This document shows positions 1 to 9,780 of a stretch of DNA of 64,000 nt, one piece after another. The notes beneath the pieces were generated by a model. The model made no database searches, had not been told where the DNA came from, and saw only the letters and a program-made list of their open reading frames with translations. This DNA comes from Cololabis saira. Its lineage: Eukaryota > Chordata > Actinopteri > Beloniformes > Belonidae. A program made the translations under genes and the position numbers. Every line of letters starts with the position of its first letter. The first letter of the stretch is position 1. Location of the stretch: positions 41,581,458 to 41,645,457 of the forward strand of contig NC_084596.1 in the NCBI RefSeq assembly GCF_033807715.1, given 5' to 3'.

Positions 1-29
1 CACAAACCACTAATCAAGTAATTCAAGCC

Positions 30-360
30 TTGGTTTTGTCACATATGAATTATTGTACTGTTGTCTGGTCAAACCCATCATTGGGAAATATAAGAAAGCT
101 GCAACTGGCTCAGAATAAAGCAGCACGTGTTGCTCTTTCATGTGGAAGAAGGACAAATGTTGCTAAAATGCATGACCGTCTCTGCTGGCTAGATATAAGA
201 AATAGATTTGTGTATTTGTTGATGGTCTTTATAAGAAATGTTATTATTACAAAAATGCCAAGACTTTTGTATAGAAAATTAACCTTCAGTTCAGAAACTC
301 ATAACTATTCAACAAGACATGCTACTAGAGGTTGCTTTAACGTATCAAAACATAACATAA
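30..360 (+). pseudogene. LINE reverse transcriptase, C-terminal fragment
   Basis: About 110 codons are open and resemble the region after the RT palm in non-LTR retrotransposons: a start like LSHMNYCTVVWSN, then a QLAQNKAAR helix, then a basic stretch ending near the N-T-R-H-A-T-R-G motif. The reading frame enters from the left edge and no catalytic YADD/FADD box lies inside the window, so this is only the 3' end of an element. The clade is not certain. It is inferred to be a dead copy. Confidence 0.6.
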
Positions 361-364
361 CGTA

Positions 365-402
365 TCAAAGCAACAGTGCTAACCACTAAGCCACCGTGCT
401 GC
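365..402 (-). repeat. tRNA-derived SINE head fragment
   Basis: Read on the minus strand this is the head of the SINE seen more completely at 35470-35815, with an A-box-like TGGCTTAGTGG. Only about 38 bp remain and the B box and body are missing. Confidence 0.55.
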
Positions 403-479
403 CATTTAATAATTAATGAATTAAATAATTAAATATTTAACTCATATTGTTGGGTCATGGCATCTTTGCAGTGTAAAAA

Positions 480-1024
480 AAAGTATTTGTGATGATTCAA
501 TGTAGGAGTTTGTCTTGTATGTTTTCTTATTTATATGTTTTGTATGTGTGAATTTTTGTGTTTCTGTATATATCTGTGAATTAGTATTTCTTCTGTTTGG
601 TTTGTATTGTGTGTACACTGTATTGTCACTTATGAGTATATGAAGACCCCAGGAAGAATAGCTGCTTGTTCCATAGCCTCACCCCGCTGACTGAAACACA
701 AAAACCTTTCCTGTTTGTGCGTATTAATGTGACATTAAAATTACTTTTGCCCCTTAAATCATATCTTCCCTCATGAATACTAAATAATTTCTGTATATTT
801 GTTGGTAACAGATAATTTTTTGCTTTGAACATTATTTGCGCTGTTTGATAGCCCACAATATCCATAAATTTGAGTAGTTTGGACTTCAGGAATAATGGGT
901 TTGTGTGTTCCTTGTAGTCAGCATTGTGGATTATTCTTATTGCTCTTTTTTGCATAATGGTTAATGGCTGTAGAGATGTTTTGTAATTGTTGCCCCATAT
1001 TTCTGCACAGTAAGAGTAAGATGA
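480..1024 (-). pseudogene. LINE (CR1/L2/Rex1-like) RT C-terminal fragment and 3' UTR
   Basis: On the minus strand an open frame from about 1024 down to the stop at 626-628 gives the C-terminal thumb-side region of a non-LTR RT: C-A-E-I-W-G-N-N-Y, then QKRAIRIIHNADY, then KNYLLPTNIQKLF and the YDLRG motif. The same YDLRG-containing module recurs at 41231-41478 on the + strand. The 625-480 stretch is AT-rich and probably its 3' UTR. Catalytic motifs are absent, so the copy is 5'-truncated. Clade assignment is an inference from motif order. Confidence 0.7.
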
Positions 1025-1654
1025 CAGTGAACATCATATATGTTTATAATTTTGTGATGATATATTTCTTCTGTCGCAAAAATATTAATAAAAAAAAAAA
1101 AGAAAAATAAGAGCACATGTATTTTATTTGTTTGTTTTGGGGAAGTGTTCACATTCCCATTACAGATGAACACCTAGTTCTACCATTCTGGTAACTCCAA
1201 CTATTTTTTTATGTTGTTGAAATGCAGTATGACACCAAAGCACATTTGTCAAGCTGTCTAAGCAATATTTCAGCACTTTAGGCATTTCTTTTTCCCTTTT
1301 TCTAACATTTAATGTAAGAGGTAATCTGAAAAGTTAATAGTACCTCAAGCTGTTTGACAAAAATGGCCTTCTGTTACACTAAAATATTTTTTTGATATGT
1401 CTTAAATAAATTATTTTTGTAGAGGAACAATAGAACAATATTGCAACAAAGGAATAAAACGAAACAAAAAATGTCCTTTGTCCACATCCTTTGTGCTATC
1501 TGCAATAACTTCAAAATCAATTTTGTGTGATAGAATGTGAGGTCTCGTATAATTGATTGCAAGACATAACACTATAATTGGTTGTGGCTTTTGTTTGCAG
1601 AGTATGAACATGCATATTCTAAATAGCATGATATTCCACTAGGACAATACATGA
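1025..1654. other. AT-rich sequence, no feature recognised
   Basis: No coding frame with family resemblance, no terminal repeats and no tRNA-like boxes were seen. Short A runs occur at about 1089-1101. Confidence 0.5.
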
Positions 1655-1662
1655 TTGTATAC

Positions 1663-1837
1663 CAGGGGTGTCGGACTCCGGTCCTCACAACGTGATAAAA
1701 GGAGCTGTGAAACCAACAGTTGTGCAGACCTTGATAAGATGGTGATGACCATTAATTTGAATCAGGTGTGTTGATGCAAGGAGACATCTAAAACATGCAG
1801 GACACCGGCCCTCGAGGACTGGAGTCTGACACCCATG
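1663..1837. mobile_element. hAT-type MITE, copy 1 (8-bp TSD)
   Basis: A 175-bp element bounded by CAGGGGTGTC at the left and GACACCCATG at the right, with imperfect inverted ends continuing for over 20 bp. It is flanked by identical 8-bp TTGTATAC (1655-1662 and 1838-1845), the duplication length of hAT transposases. It has no coding capacity. Related copies are at 2120, 3249, 20062 and 42226. Confidence 0.9.
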
Positions 1838-1849
1838 TTGTATACAGTG

Positions 1850-2110
1850 AACAGTTAGGATTTGTACTTCTCACCTAAAAATATTGAAATTAACTGAATT
1901 TGAACTAGTTCAAAATGAAAATGGTGAACTATGAACGTGAACTATTCATGTTTAAACTATGTGAACTGAACTTTGAACTAGTTCATGAGAAATATGAACT
2001 TGCACAACACTGCCCCTGGCACTGTGGATTTAAATTGATATTTGCCATAGAAAACAAGAATTGCCAGAAGAGAGCAGGTTCACTCTGAGCATGTGTGACA
2101 GTCATGAAAG
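1850..2110. other. GAACT-word-rich spacer between two MITEs
   Basis: Between 1880 and 2000 the word GAACT and its complement recur many times, including two copies of the palindrome GAACTAGTTC (1902-1911 and 1975-1984). It may be a decayed repeat; no gene is seen. Confidence 0.4.
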
Positions 2111-2119
2111 TGTCTACAG

Positions 2120-2331
2120 CAGGGATTTTCAATTTTCTCCCTGTCCTGCATGTTTTAGATGTTGCCTTGCATCAACACACCTGATTCCAATTAATGGTCC
2201 TCATTAGTTTGTCATCGAGGTCTGTACAACTCTGTTGATGACAAAGCTCCTTGTATCATGGTGTGCTGAAAGCAGGGTAACATCTAAAACAAGCAAGGGG
2301 GGGGCCTGAGGACCGGAATTGCCTACCCCTG
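2120..2331. mobile_element. hAT-type MITE, copy 2 (8-bp TSD)
   Basis: A 212-bp element of the same family as copy 1, starting CAGGGATTTTC and ending CTACCCCTG. It is flanked by perfect 8-bp GTCTACAG at 2112-2119 and 2332-2339. Confidence 0.88.
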
Positions 2332-2339
2332 GTCTACAG

Positions 2340-2949
2340 AAACCTCAGAGTGTTATACATACCAAATCATGGGTATGTACTTTAATTTTCAGTGTTTTAA
2401 ATTCAGCCCTCTGTAGATTAAAATTATTAATTTACATCAAAGGATGTGACATCCTTTCAGTCCTAACACAGATCAGTATAGCTATCCAGAATGAATTTTG
2501 AGGTTTCTTATAGATCTGATGTGTTCAAAGTGTTCCTGTTATTCTGTTTGAGCGGTTTATCGTGATTGCCTCTGCCAAGAAACCTGTTTAAGAATTTATA
2601 GCAGCAACAGGCAGGCGGAAGTGGAAGTGATATATATATTGACACCAATTAATTAGCCTCCCTGAGTTTCACCTGCCCTTATAACATTATGACCTTTAAT
2701 TTAAAATATTCATATTTTAGATTGTAGGTCATCTTATACCCCTCTCAAACACAATGACAACTAGCGAAACTTGATATCAAAAGCATTGATAGTGAAAAGG
2801 AAAATAACATTCAAATGAGGTCATTTTTGTTGTTTGCCAAATTGCAGAGAGCATGAGCCCCGCACCCGGAAAAAAGTTCAGGCTCACGATTTTTTTTACT
2901 TTAAGCCCTGAGAACCTCTTAAGTATTGTGATGTCCTGAGAGGTAGGGT
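2340..2949. other. Intergenic, no feature recognised
   Basis: No convincing ORF or repeat ends. The stretch leads into the DIRS left terminus. Confidence 0.45.
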
Positions 2950-3248
2950 CATAGAGGGGAGTTCTATTTCATCCCTACTGACCGCCAGGTGGTGCTGTAA
3001 GCACTGGATATCTCCGCTCGTGCATGTGCATGTCGAGTACAAATAACAACAATGGCCGTTTCCGAATTCGGACACTACCGCACTACATGCTACATACTGC
3101 AAAGTATGCACTGAATATTGCCTACTGAATGAACGATTGAGTACGCTGCTCCAGCAGACCGTTCACACAGCAGTGTGCTACAGTGTATCCCAGAATGCAT
3201 CTCGCACCAAAACGTCAGCGAAAGATGAGATTTAAAAGCAGACTAGAA

Positions 3249-3472
3249 CAGTGCTTCTCAATCCTGGTCCTCGTGGGCCCCTGTCCTGCATGTTTTAGAT
3301 GTTTCCCTGCACCAACACACCTGATTCTAATTAAAGGTCCTAATTAGCTTGTCACCAAGGTCTGCACAGCTCTGTTGATGACACAGGTACTTTTATCACG
3401 GTGTGCTGAAGCAGGGTAGCATCTAAAACATGCAGGACAAGGGCCCACGAGGACCAGGATTGAAAAACACTG
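3249..3472. mobile_element. hAT-type MITE, copy 3
   Basis: A 224-bp element beginning CAGTGCTTCTCAATCCTGG and ending with its near-complement CCAGGATTGAAAAACACTG. The interior matches copies at 2120 and 20062. Flanks share only TAGAA, so the duplication has decayed. It lies inside the Harbinger derivative. Confidence 0.82.
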
Positions 3473-3907
3473 GTAGAAACTGTTGTAATTCCAGCTGTAG
3501 GGCTGTTAATATGCCACTTTATTACGTTTTAACATCTTTTCAGGAGTAAAAGTAACCGTTAAATCCCCACCCTGGGCTCAGTTTATCCAAATAACGCCTG
3601 TTAAGAAATTTGATCCGATGTTCCGGGGATCAAAAGAGCCGCCGGTCCGGCCGCATCAGCAGCTCACGGCCGGAGAACAGACGCGATCGCCGGGTCAACC
3701 CACGGCGCCGTCCCGGGGAGAAACCTGCAGCTCCGTGGAGCATCACCGCTGGCTGAAATAAACCATTTAGGAAAATAAATGTTGGTTTAATAGATGAAAT
3801 CTAACAGTCGTAGCTGTCACGTTAGTTTGTCTAAACATAAAGTGAAGCTTCATGTTTTTAATAGATAGCTTTACTTTATATTCAGACAAAACCACAATCT
3901 GCAGATA

Positions 3908-4033
3908 AAACAAAGCTATAGCGCAACGGATGCGAAGGCGACTTTCGTACAGCAAACGCGGGTTTGATTCCAGTCGGGACATTTTTTGCAAATTTCCCCG
4001 ATGTGGGACTAGTAAAGGATTATCTTATCTTAA
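3908..4033 (+). repeat. tRNA-derived SINE (nested in Harbinger derivative)
   Basis: Contains a perfect-consensus A box TAGCGCAACGG at 3919-3929 and a B-box-like GGTTTGATTCC at 3961-3971, spaced as in tRNA genes. A short body ends in a TTATCTTATCTT tail. No acceptor-stem pairing or cloverleaf is retained, so it is a SINE and not a functional tRNA gene. Confidence 0.75.
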
Positions 4034-4786
4034 ATGTTGAAATAGCAGTAAAACCACATTTATTGATGAAATGACATAAGGGATGGAAAGGGATTTTAAT
4101 AAATGTATTGAAATGAACATATCAGTCTATTGAATTTCATTTTATTTTATTATTAACAAAATTCTTCCCTCTCCATCTTCTCCTCCTTGTCCAAATCCTC
4201 TCTCTGCATCTATTTATTTCAGCTCCCGGACAAATTCTCTGTCAAAACACAGCAACGAAAAGTAGTTATTTCATGAAAATACCACGATATACCGATATAT
4301 AACGTTGTCATAACACTTAGTTCACTTTTATTTACGTAGCAAGCACGCTAAGATAACTAACAAAAACCTAACATACTATTAAAAACCCACAATTTTTAAT
4401 CGTTGTCCTTACACTAAATTGAATTAAAAAGGTTATATATTAAAGTTACTTACATTTATATTCCTCCTCTCCCTCTCCACGGTGCAATTAGTCCTTTCTG
4501 CCTTCACGTCACATCACTGTCCGATTGCAGCTGTTTTCTCAATAAAGTTTTGAACAATCAAAGAAAAAAGCGCTGCCCGGCCGAGGCCGCATTGCATTCT
4601 GGGATATAGTAGCGAGGTAGGCTGGTCTGAAGCATGCTGCGAATCTTTTTCCAAATCAGTAAAACATCCGGGTATTTTTCGCACACTGCAGATTTCCTTC
4701 TGTTCACATACAGCATACTACTTACTACACTTTGCCCAAATCAGTGTATACTTGTAGTACAGTATGCGAATTCGGAAACGACCAAT

Positions 4787-5959
4787 GTCACGTCACCCGT
4801 GACCCCTGCATGACCCCCAGAATGGTATAACTTCTGGCATCGGCATGGGATCGGTTCCATATTCTTCTCGCTTTGAAGAATAAGGAACCGATCCCATGCC
4901 ATCTGAAGTACAGGACGGAAATAGAAGGCTGGTTAAAGCTTCTTCCTTTCCTCCCTACACCGCCGGCCCGGTGCAGCTTCGTGCCATACAGGTAGGAGTA
5001 ACGATTTTTTTCGTCCTCCAAGAAGCTGTGGCCGCCGCGTTATTTGGTTGTGTCGCTGGTGGCTGGCGGCAGCGTCTCCGCCACGCCCCCCAGCACAGCT
5101 GACAAGGGGTAAGCTGTCAGCTGCGCCTGTTACCTGAACTTTTGTGGTTTAAGGTGAGGGCAGCGTTGCTCCCACCTGTCATTTGAATTTTTTCTTGCAA
5201 TTACTTTTTCTTTTGGAAAAAAAAAAAAGATAATTTTTTTTTCTTTTTGAAAAAGACACCTTTTTGGTTTTTTCTTTATCCGTAGTGAAGGCAGCATGTC
5301 CGCTCCCCTCTCCCACCGGTCGCTGTGATCGAGCGATCGTGCACAGGTTGTATGGCCACCCTAGATCCGGCGGATGGCCATGACCTCTGCATCTCTTGCC
5401 TTGGCCCAGAGCAGCTGGAGCCATCAGCCAGCCTCCCCTCATCCTAGCCAGCAGGGACTTCTCCGAAGCGGTCGGCGAAGAGAGTGGTGGGTGCCAACGG
5501 CAGTTGACGAGCCAGCTCTCCTCTAAAGTGGATCGCTTGGCCGCCGACATGGAGCAGATGAAGGCGCTCCTCTTTAACCTGCAGCCTGTTGCTGGCCAGG
5601 TGGAACCTGCCATGCCGGGGTCTGTTCTGGGGTCGCTGTCGCCGCTGCCAGAGGACGCCATCTCCATTGCAGCCTCGGCGAGTGGAGTTCACCATTCTGC
5701 CTTCGTCGGATTTTCTGAGGGAGCTGCACTCATGCTGGAGAGATGTCACCGCCCTCTCCAGGCCGACATCAGATGACCGTGCTCTGGCGGCGATGGAGGA
5801 TGCAGAGGTGGCTGGTCTCAGCCAAATGCCCCCCGTCGAGCCTTCCATTGCAGCGTTGATAGTGGCTCCTGATGAGGCTCTGAAGCCAGATCCCAAGTGC
5901 CCCTCTACCCAGTGTAGAGTTACTGATGGGTATATCTGTAAGGCCTATGACACAGCGGC
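4787..5959 (+). promoter_or_regulatory. DIRS left terminal repeat remainder and 5' leader
   Basis: 4787-4880 is the rest of the DIRS left inverted repeat. It includes a local palindrome around 4840-4910 in which GGATCGGTTCC and GGAACCGATCC face each other. 4920-5959 is GC-rich leader with an A-rich/T-rich block at 5190-5280. It precedes the gag-like frame and probably holds the element's own promoter and the start of gag. No TATA box was assigned. Confidence 0.5.
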
Positions 5960-6514
5960 GTGCATTGGCCGGCTGGGGAACACCCTTTCCCATCTCCTGC
6001 TCTCTCCACTTCCCTGCAGGATGCACAGGTGGATGATTCCACACGTGACATGTGTGACGTGTCCCTACAGGCTTTTGCCTCCCAGACGAGGGAGCTGGAA
6101 CGGCTGATGTCCACCCTGGTGCACACGCGCCGTCATGTCTGGCTGGCGCAGTCACCTTTGACGGAGACTGCCCGTAGGGTTCTTCGGCAGGCACTAGCAG
6201 AACCGGGGGAGCTGTTTGGGGCAACTGCCCTGGAAGCTCTGAACCGCACCGCCCTGGCCGATGAGACCAGGCAGCGACTGGTGCACCTTCACAGCAGAGC
6301 GCCCGCTTCCAGTACACCGAGAGGCCCTTCGTCTACCCCTAGGCGTCGCCCCCAGCCGCCTGCCTACAGAAGCCGGCGCAGCTCCCAACAGCCCGTTGGA
6401 CAGCCTGCCGGCGACTTTCGCCCCCCTGTGCGTGGGCCGTCCCAGCAGCGTCGGGGTGTTGACCTCGACCGTCGTCCCCCCGGCACGTCCAGAGGCCGGG
6501 GGAGACGGCACTAG
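5960..6514 (+). pseudogene. DIRS gag-like protein, partial
   Basis: An open frame of 184 codons. The middle (residues about 35-100) has the conserved DIRS gag pattern: RELERLMSTLVHTRRHVWLAQ, then LTETARRVLRQAL, then ATALEALNRTA. The C-terminal third is a Pro/Arg/Ser-rich basic tail, presumably nucleic-acid binding. The true N-terminus probably lies upstream in another frame (5396-5776 and 5589-6107 are open), implying at least one frameshift. The reading frame overlaps the downstream RT frame, as is common in DIRS elements. Confidence 0.65.
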
Positions 6515-8309
6515 GGCCACGGGGCCGGTCGTCGGCTGCTTTTCCTGGCAGCAGCTCAGTTACTGGGCTGCCTGCTCATCGGACCCCTGGGTGATTTCCA
6601 CCTTAACCCGGGGGTACGAATTGCAGTTCCAACACCGGCCCCCTACCTCCGGCCAGGTCAAGATGACCATCATCAGAGACCCGGCGAACATTCTGGCTCT
6701 GGCTCAGGAGTTGTCCGTCCTACTGGCCAAGGGCGCCATCGTGCCGGTAGACCCCCTGCTGCAGCCCTGGGGGTGCTACTCGACTTACTTTCTTGTCAGC
6801 AAGAAAGAGGGCGGCCTTCGTCCCATCTTGGACCTGAGAGGCCTCAACAGGTACACGAAAGCCCTGCCCTTCCGGATGCTGACCACAGCAGATGCTCTAC
6901 GTGTGGTCGGTCAGGGGGAGTGGTTTACAACAGTGGACCTACAGGACGCTTACTTTCACGTACCGATCGCGGCACGGCACCAGCGATTCCTGAGGTTCGC
7001 CTACCAGGGCCGCCATTACCAGTTCAGGGTGCTCCTGTTCGGGCTCTCCCTGTCCCCGACAGGGGGACAGGTGCATGGCGGCAGCCCTTGCTCCCCTGCA
7101 GGCACGTGTATGAAGATTCTGCCATACCTGGACGACTGGCTGGTATGCGCGCCGTCCCGAGACCAGGTGGTAGAGGACACGGCCCTCCTTTTGTCACATG
7201 TGGCCAAGCTAGGGCTCACAGTGAACAGAGGAAAGAGCTGTCTGATTCCCTTCCAGCGAGTCGCCTACCTGGGATTGGTGCTCGACTTGGTGGCCATGAG
7301 GGCCTGTCTTTCACCGCGGCGCGTGAGCGACATCCTGCAGCTCCTTCCCCGATTCAGGAGGGGCAGACGGCTGCCTTACATCCAGTTCCTGCAGCTTTTG
7401 GGCAAACTGACAGCCGCCTCGGCTGTTGTGCCTTTGGGCCTGCTGTCGCTACGCCCCCTGCAAATGTGGCTGAAAGGCCTTCGCCTGGATGCCGAAAGGC
7501 ACAGGCACAGGCTGGTCAGGGTGTAGCGGGTGTGTGTCCATGCCCTGGCACCCTGGAAAGACAGGGCGTTCCTGCTGGGGGGTGTGCCCTTAGGCACTGT
7601 CCCCTCCTTCCGGGAGACTGTCACCGTGGAAGCCTCCTTTTCGGGGTGGGGTGCTGTTTGGCGCGGCAGGCCTGCCCAAGGGCAGTGGTCTGCCCGGGAC
7701 CGCACAAGTCACATCGATATACTGGAGATCCGTGCTGTGCACCTCGCACTCAAGCACTTTTCACCTCACCTGTGGGGAAGGCACGTGCTAGTTCGGTCGG
7801 ACAATATGTCCACTGTCTCCCAGATCAACCACCAGGGGGGCACCAGGTCTGCACAGCTGCTGCAGGTGTCCCGGGGCCTTCTGACGTGGGCTGCTCCTCG
7901 CCTGCTCAGCCTGCGGGCAATGTACCTGCCAGGAGATAGGAATCAGGTGGCGTACTTCCTGTCCCGGCACAAGCCTCCCCCGCGAGAGTGGCGGCTTCAT
8001 CCGGAGGTAGTAGGGACGATTTGGGTCCTCTTCGGCAGAGCAGTAGTGGACCTATACACGTTTCCCCCACTTCCTTTGATCCTGCCGACGTTGCAGAGGG
8101 TCCACCAGAAAGGTCACAGGCTCCTCTTGGTGGCCCCCTTCTGGCCAGGGAAACCGTGGTTCCCACTGCTGCGGAGGCTCTGCTGCGGTGCGCCATGGCG
8201 CTTCCCCGACCGGAGGGACCTTCTGTCCCAGCTGGGGGGTCGGATTTGGCACCCCGACCCCCGTCGCCTTCAACTCTGGGTCTGGCCACTGCAGGGCCCG
8301 ACCCGTTAA
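6261..8309 (+). pseudogene. DIRS reverse transcriptase-RNase H (one in-frame stop)
   Basis: A 683-codon frame broken by a single TAG at 7524-7526. Before the stop is the RT: the region YFLVSKKEGGLRPILDLRGLN, then the VDLQDAYFHVPI motif that carries the first catalytic Asp, and the YLDDWL box near 7125-7140. After the stop, in the same frame, RNase H begins with the VEASFSGWGAVW strand, followed by an ILEIRAVHLAL helix and a VRSDNMSTVSQIN strand with the second acidic residue. It copies element RNA into DNA in a viral-like particle. The stretch around LSLSPTGGQVHG (about 7045-7080) diverges from the usual F-G-L-x-x-x-P core, a further sign of decay. Identity as a DIRS polymerase is firm; activity is unlikely. 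Confidence 0.88.
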
Positions 8310-8339
8310 TGTCAAGCTGTACTGAGCCCGTCAGGGCTA

Positions 8340-9298
8340 CCATCTTGAATTCCCGTGCGCCTTCCACCCGCCTCCAGTATGAGTGCAAGTGGAGGAGATT
8401 CTCTGCCTGGTGTGCAGACAGGGCAGAGGACCCTGTGCTTTGCCCCGTGGCCTCGATCCTGGAGTTCCCTCAGTCCCTCCTGGGTGGTGGCCGTGCTCAG
8501 TCCACCGTAAGGGTGTACGTGGCGGCCATTTCATCACAACATGCCCTGGTTAAGAATGCCACCGTTGGTTTCTCTCTTTCTCAGGGGGGCTCTGAGGCTG
8601 CGCCCCCCGAGGACCCCAAGGGCCCCAGTGTGGGACCTGTCCATGGTGCTAGGTGCCCTTTCTTCTCTCTTCTCCACCTTTTGAGCCCTTGGCCCAGGTG
8701 GACCTGAAGTGGCTTTCTATGAAGATGGCTTTTCTCCTCGCTATGACATCGGCAAAGCGAGTTGGTGAGTTACATGCCCTGTCAGTCAGCGGGTCCTGCC
8801 TGAGGTGGAACCCAGATGGCTCAGGGGCTACGTTGTGGCCAAACGTGGCGTTCCTGCCCAAGGTCCTGCCACGCACTCATACTAATCGGCCTATCCAGCT
8901 TGCCCGGTTCGACCCCGAGCCTGCGGAGGGTGGGCTTATGCTTATGTTGATGCTACCCCGCGCCTGTGCGACGGTCAGAGCAGCTTTTTATCTGCCATGG
9001 TGGCCCTAACCGAGGTTGTGCTGTTTCTAAACAGCGCCTGTCCCACTGGGTGGTGAACACCATCGAGCACGCCTACAGGGCCAGTAGCCGCCCCTTGCGA
9101 TTGGGAGTGAGGTGCCACTCGACCAGAAGCGTCTCAGCTTCTTTGGCTGCCCTGAAGGGGGTGCCTCTTGAGGACATCTGCACCGCGGCTTCGTGGACGT
9201 CGCCGGACACGTTCTCCAGATTCTACCGGATCAACGTCGCCACTCCCCAACCATTGGGTGTGGTTCTGCTCCCAGGTCCTTCTGCCCCTGGTCAGTGA
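8340..9298 (+). pseudogene. DIRS tyrosine recombinase, frame-broken
   Basis: Three overlapping frames together encode a lambda-integrase-type recombinase. An N-terminal SAM-like core-binding region (about 8340-8600) has motifs near RLQYECKWRRFSAWC and STVRVYVAAIS. The catalytic domain then shows TSAKRVGELHAL (first Arg, about 8745-8780), CHSTRS (H-x-x-R, about 9110-9130), a TAASW tryptophan and FSRFYRINV with the nucleophilic Tyr (about 9210-9240). At least two frame changes, near 8650 and 9000, separate these pieces. The enzyme integrates a circular DNA copy in place of a DDE integrase. All catalytic residues are visible but not in one frame. Confidence 0.85.
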
Positions 9299-9334
9299 GG
9301 TAGGTGACCGGGATTCTTTGTGACGTTGTTGGTA

Positions 9335-9640
9335 TTTGTCATCCAGTGCTTACAGCACCGCCTGGCGGTCAGTAGGGACGAAATAGAACGAAAGTTACGA
9401 CTGTAACTACGGTTCTATGAGTCCCGGATGACTGCCAGGCCTGCAGGTCACTCAGAATCCTCGTGCTCTCGCGAGAAGATTCTAGGAACTGATCCCATGC
9501 CGACGCCGGAAGTTATACCCTTCCGGGGGTCATGCAGGGGACACGGGTGACGTGACGTTGTTATTTGTACTCGACATGCGCATGCGCAAGCGGAGATATC
9601 CAGTGCTTACAGCACCGCCTAGTTACAGTCGTAACTTTCG
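9335..9640. repeat. DIRS internal complementary region and right inverted repeat
   Basis: At 9335-9415, sequence complementary to the left end (CGCCTGGCGGTCAGTAGGG) runs directly into sequence complementary to the right end (CGAAAGTTACGACTGTAACT). 9480-9640 is the right inverted repeat, pairing with 2985-3050 plus 4787-4880. A CACTCAGAATCCTCG...AGAAGATTCT segment inside it can also fold. These are the standard replication structures of DIRS elements. Confidence 0.82.
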
Positions 9641-9780
9641 ATATATTCCCTCCCGGTGGTTGCAACAAGGACTACAATCCATCATGGCAGCCGTGGTAAA
9701 GACTACACAACCCATAGGCAGACAGCAGAAGAGAGCAGAGAGAGTTTGTGGTTGTAGTTTTGTGGACACCTGTTTTTTAG

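Larger units (their letters stand above)
3054..4783 (-). mobile_element. Non-autonomous Harbinger-family element (nested in DIRS)
   Basis: The ends are GGCCGTTTCCGAATTCGG at the left and its near-complement at the right, with AAT on both sides (3051-3053, 4784-4786), the 3-bp duplication size of PIF/Harbinger. The subterminal region matches, in reverse orientation, the right part of the 36277-40312 element, for example the segment near 4100-4130 against 39650-39700. No transposase frame is present, so it is an internally deleted derivative probably mobilised by that larger family. It interrupts the DIRS left terminal repeat and contains a hAT MITE and a tRNA-SINE. Confidence 0.85.
2950..9640 (+). 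mobile_element. DIRS-type tyrosine-recombinase retrotransposon
   Basis: This element carries, in order, a gag-like frame (5960-6514), RT plus RNase H (6261-8309) and a tyrosine recombinase (about 8340-9298), the gene set of DIRS elements. Its ends are inverted repeats rather than LTRs. Sequence at 2985-3050 and 4787-4880 reappears inverted at about 9480-9620. A second region at 9335-9415 matches both extreme ends head to head, which is the internal complementary region expected for a circular-intermediate mechanism. The left inverted repeat is split by a Harbinger insertion (3054-4783). DIRS elements integrate without target duplication, and none was seen. The exact left boundary is uncertain by some tens of bases. 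The copy carries a nonsense codon and frame breaks and is inferred to be non-autonomous. Confidence 0.88.

Noticed and set aside
3905..3985. A functional tRNA gene
   Set aside because: A and B boxes are present but there is no acceptor-stem pairing and the sequence runs into a SINE body and tail.
5179..5896. Minus-strand frames over the DIRS leader
   Set aside because: Antisense shadows in GC-rich sequence; the plus strand carries the gag-like motifs.
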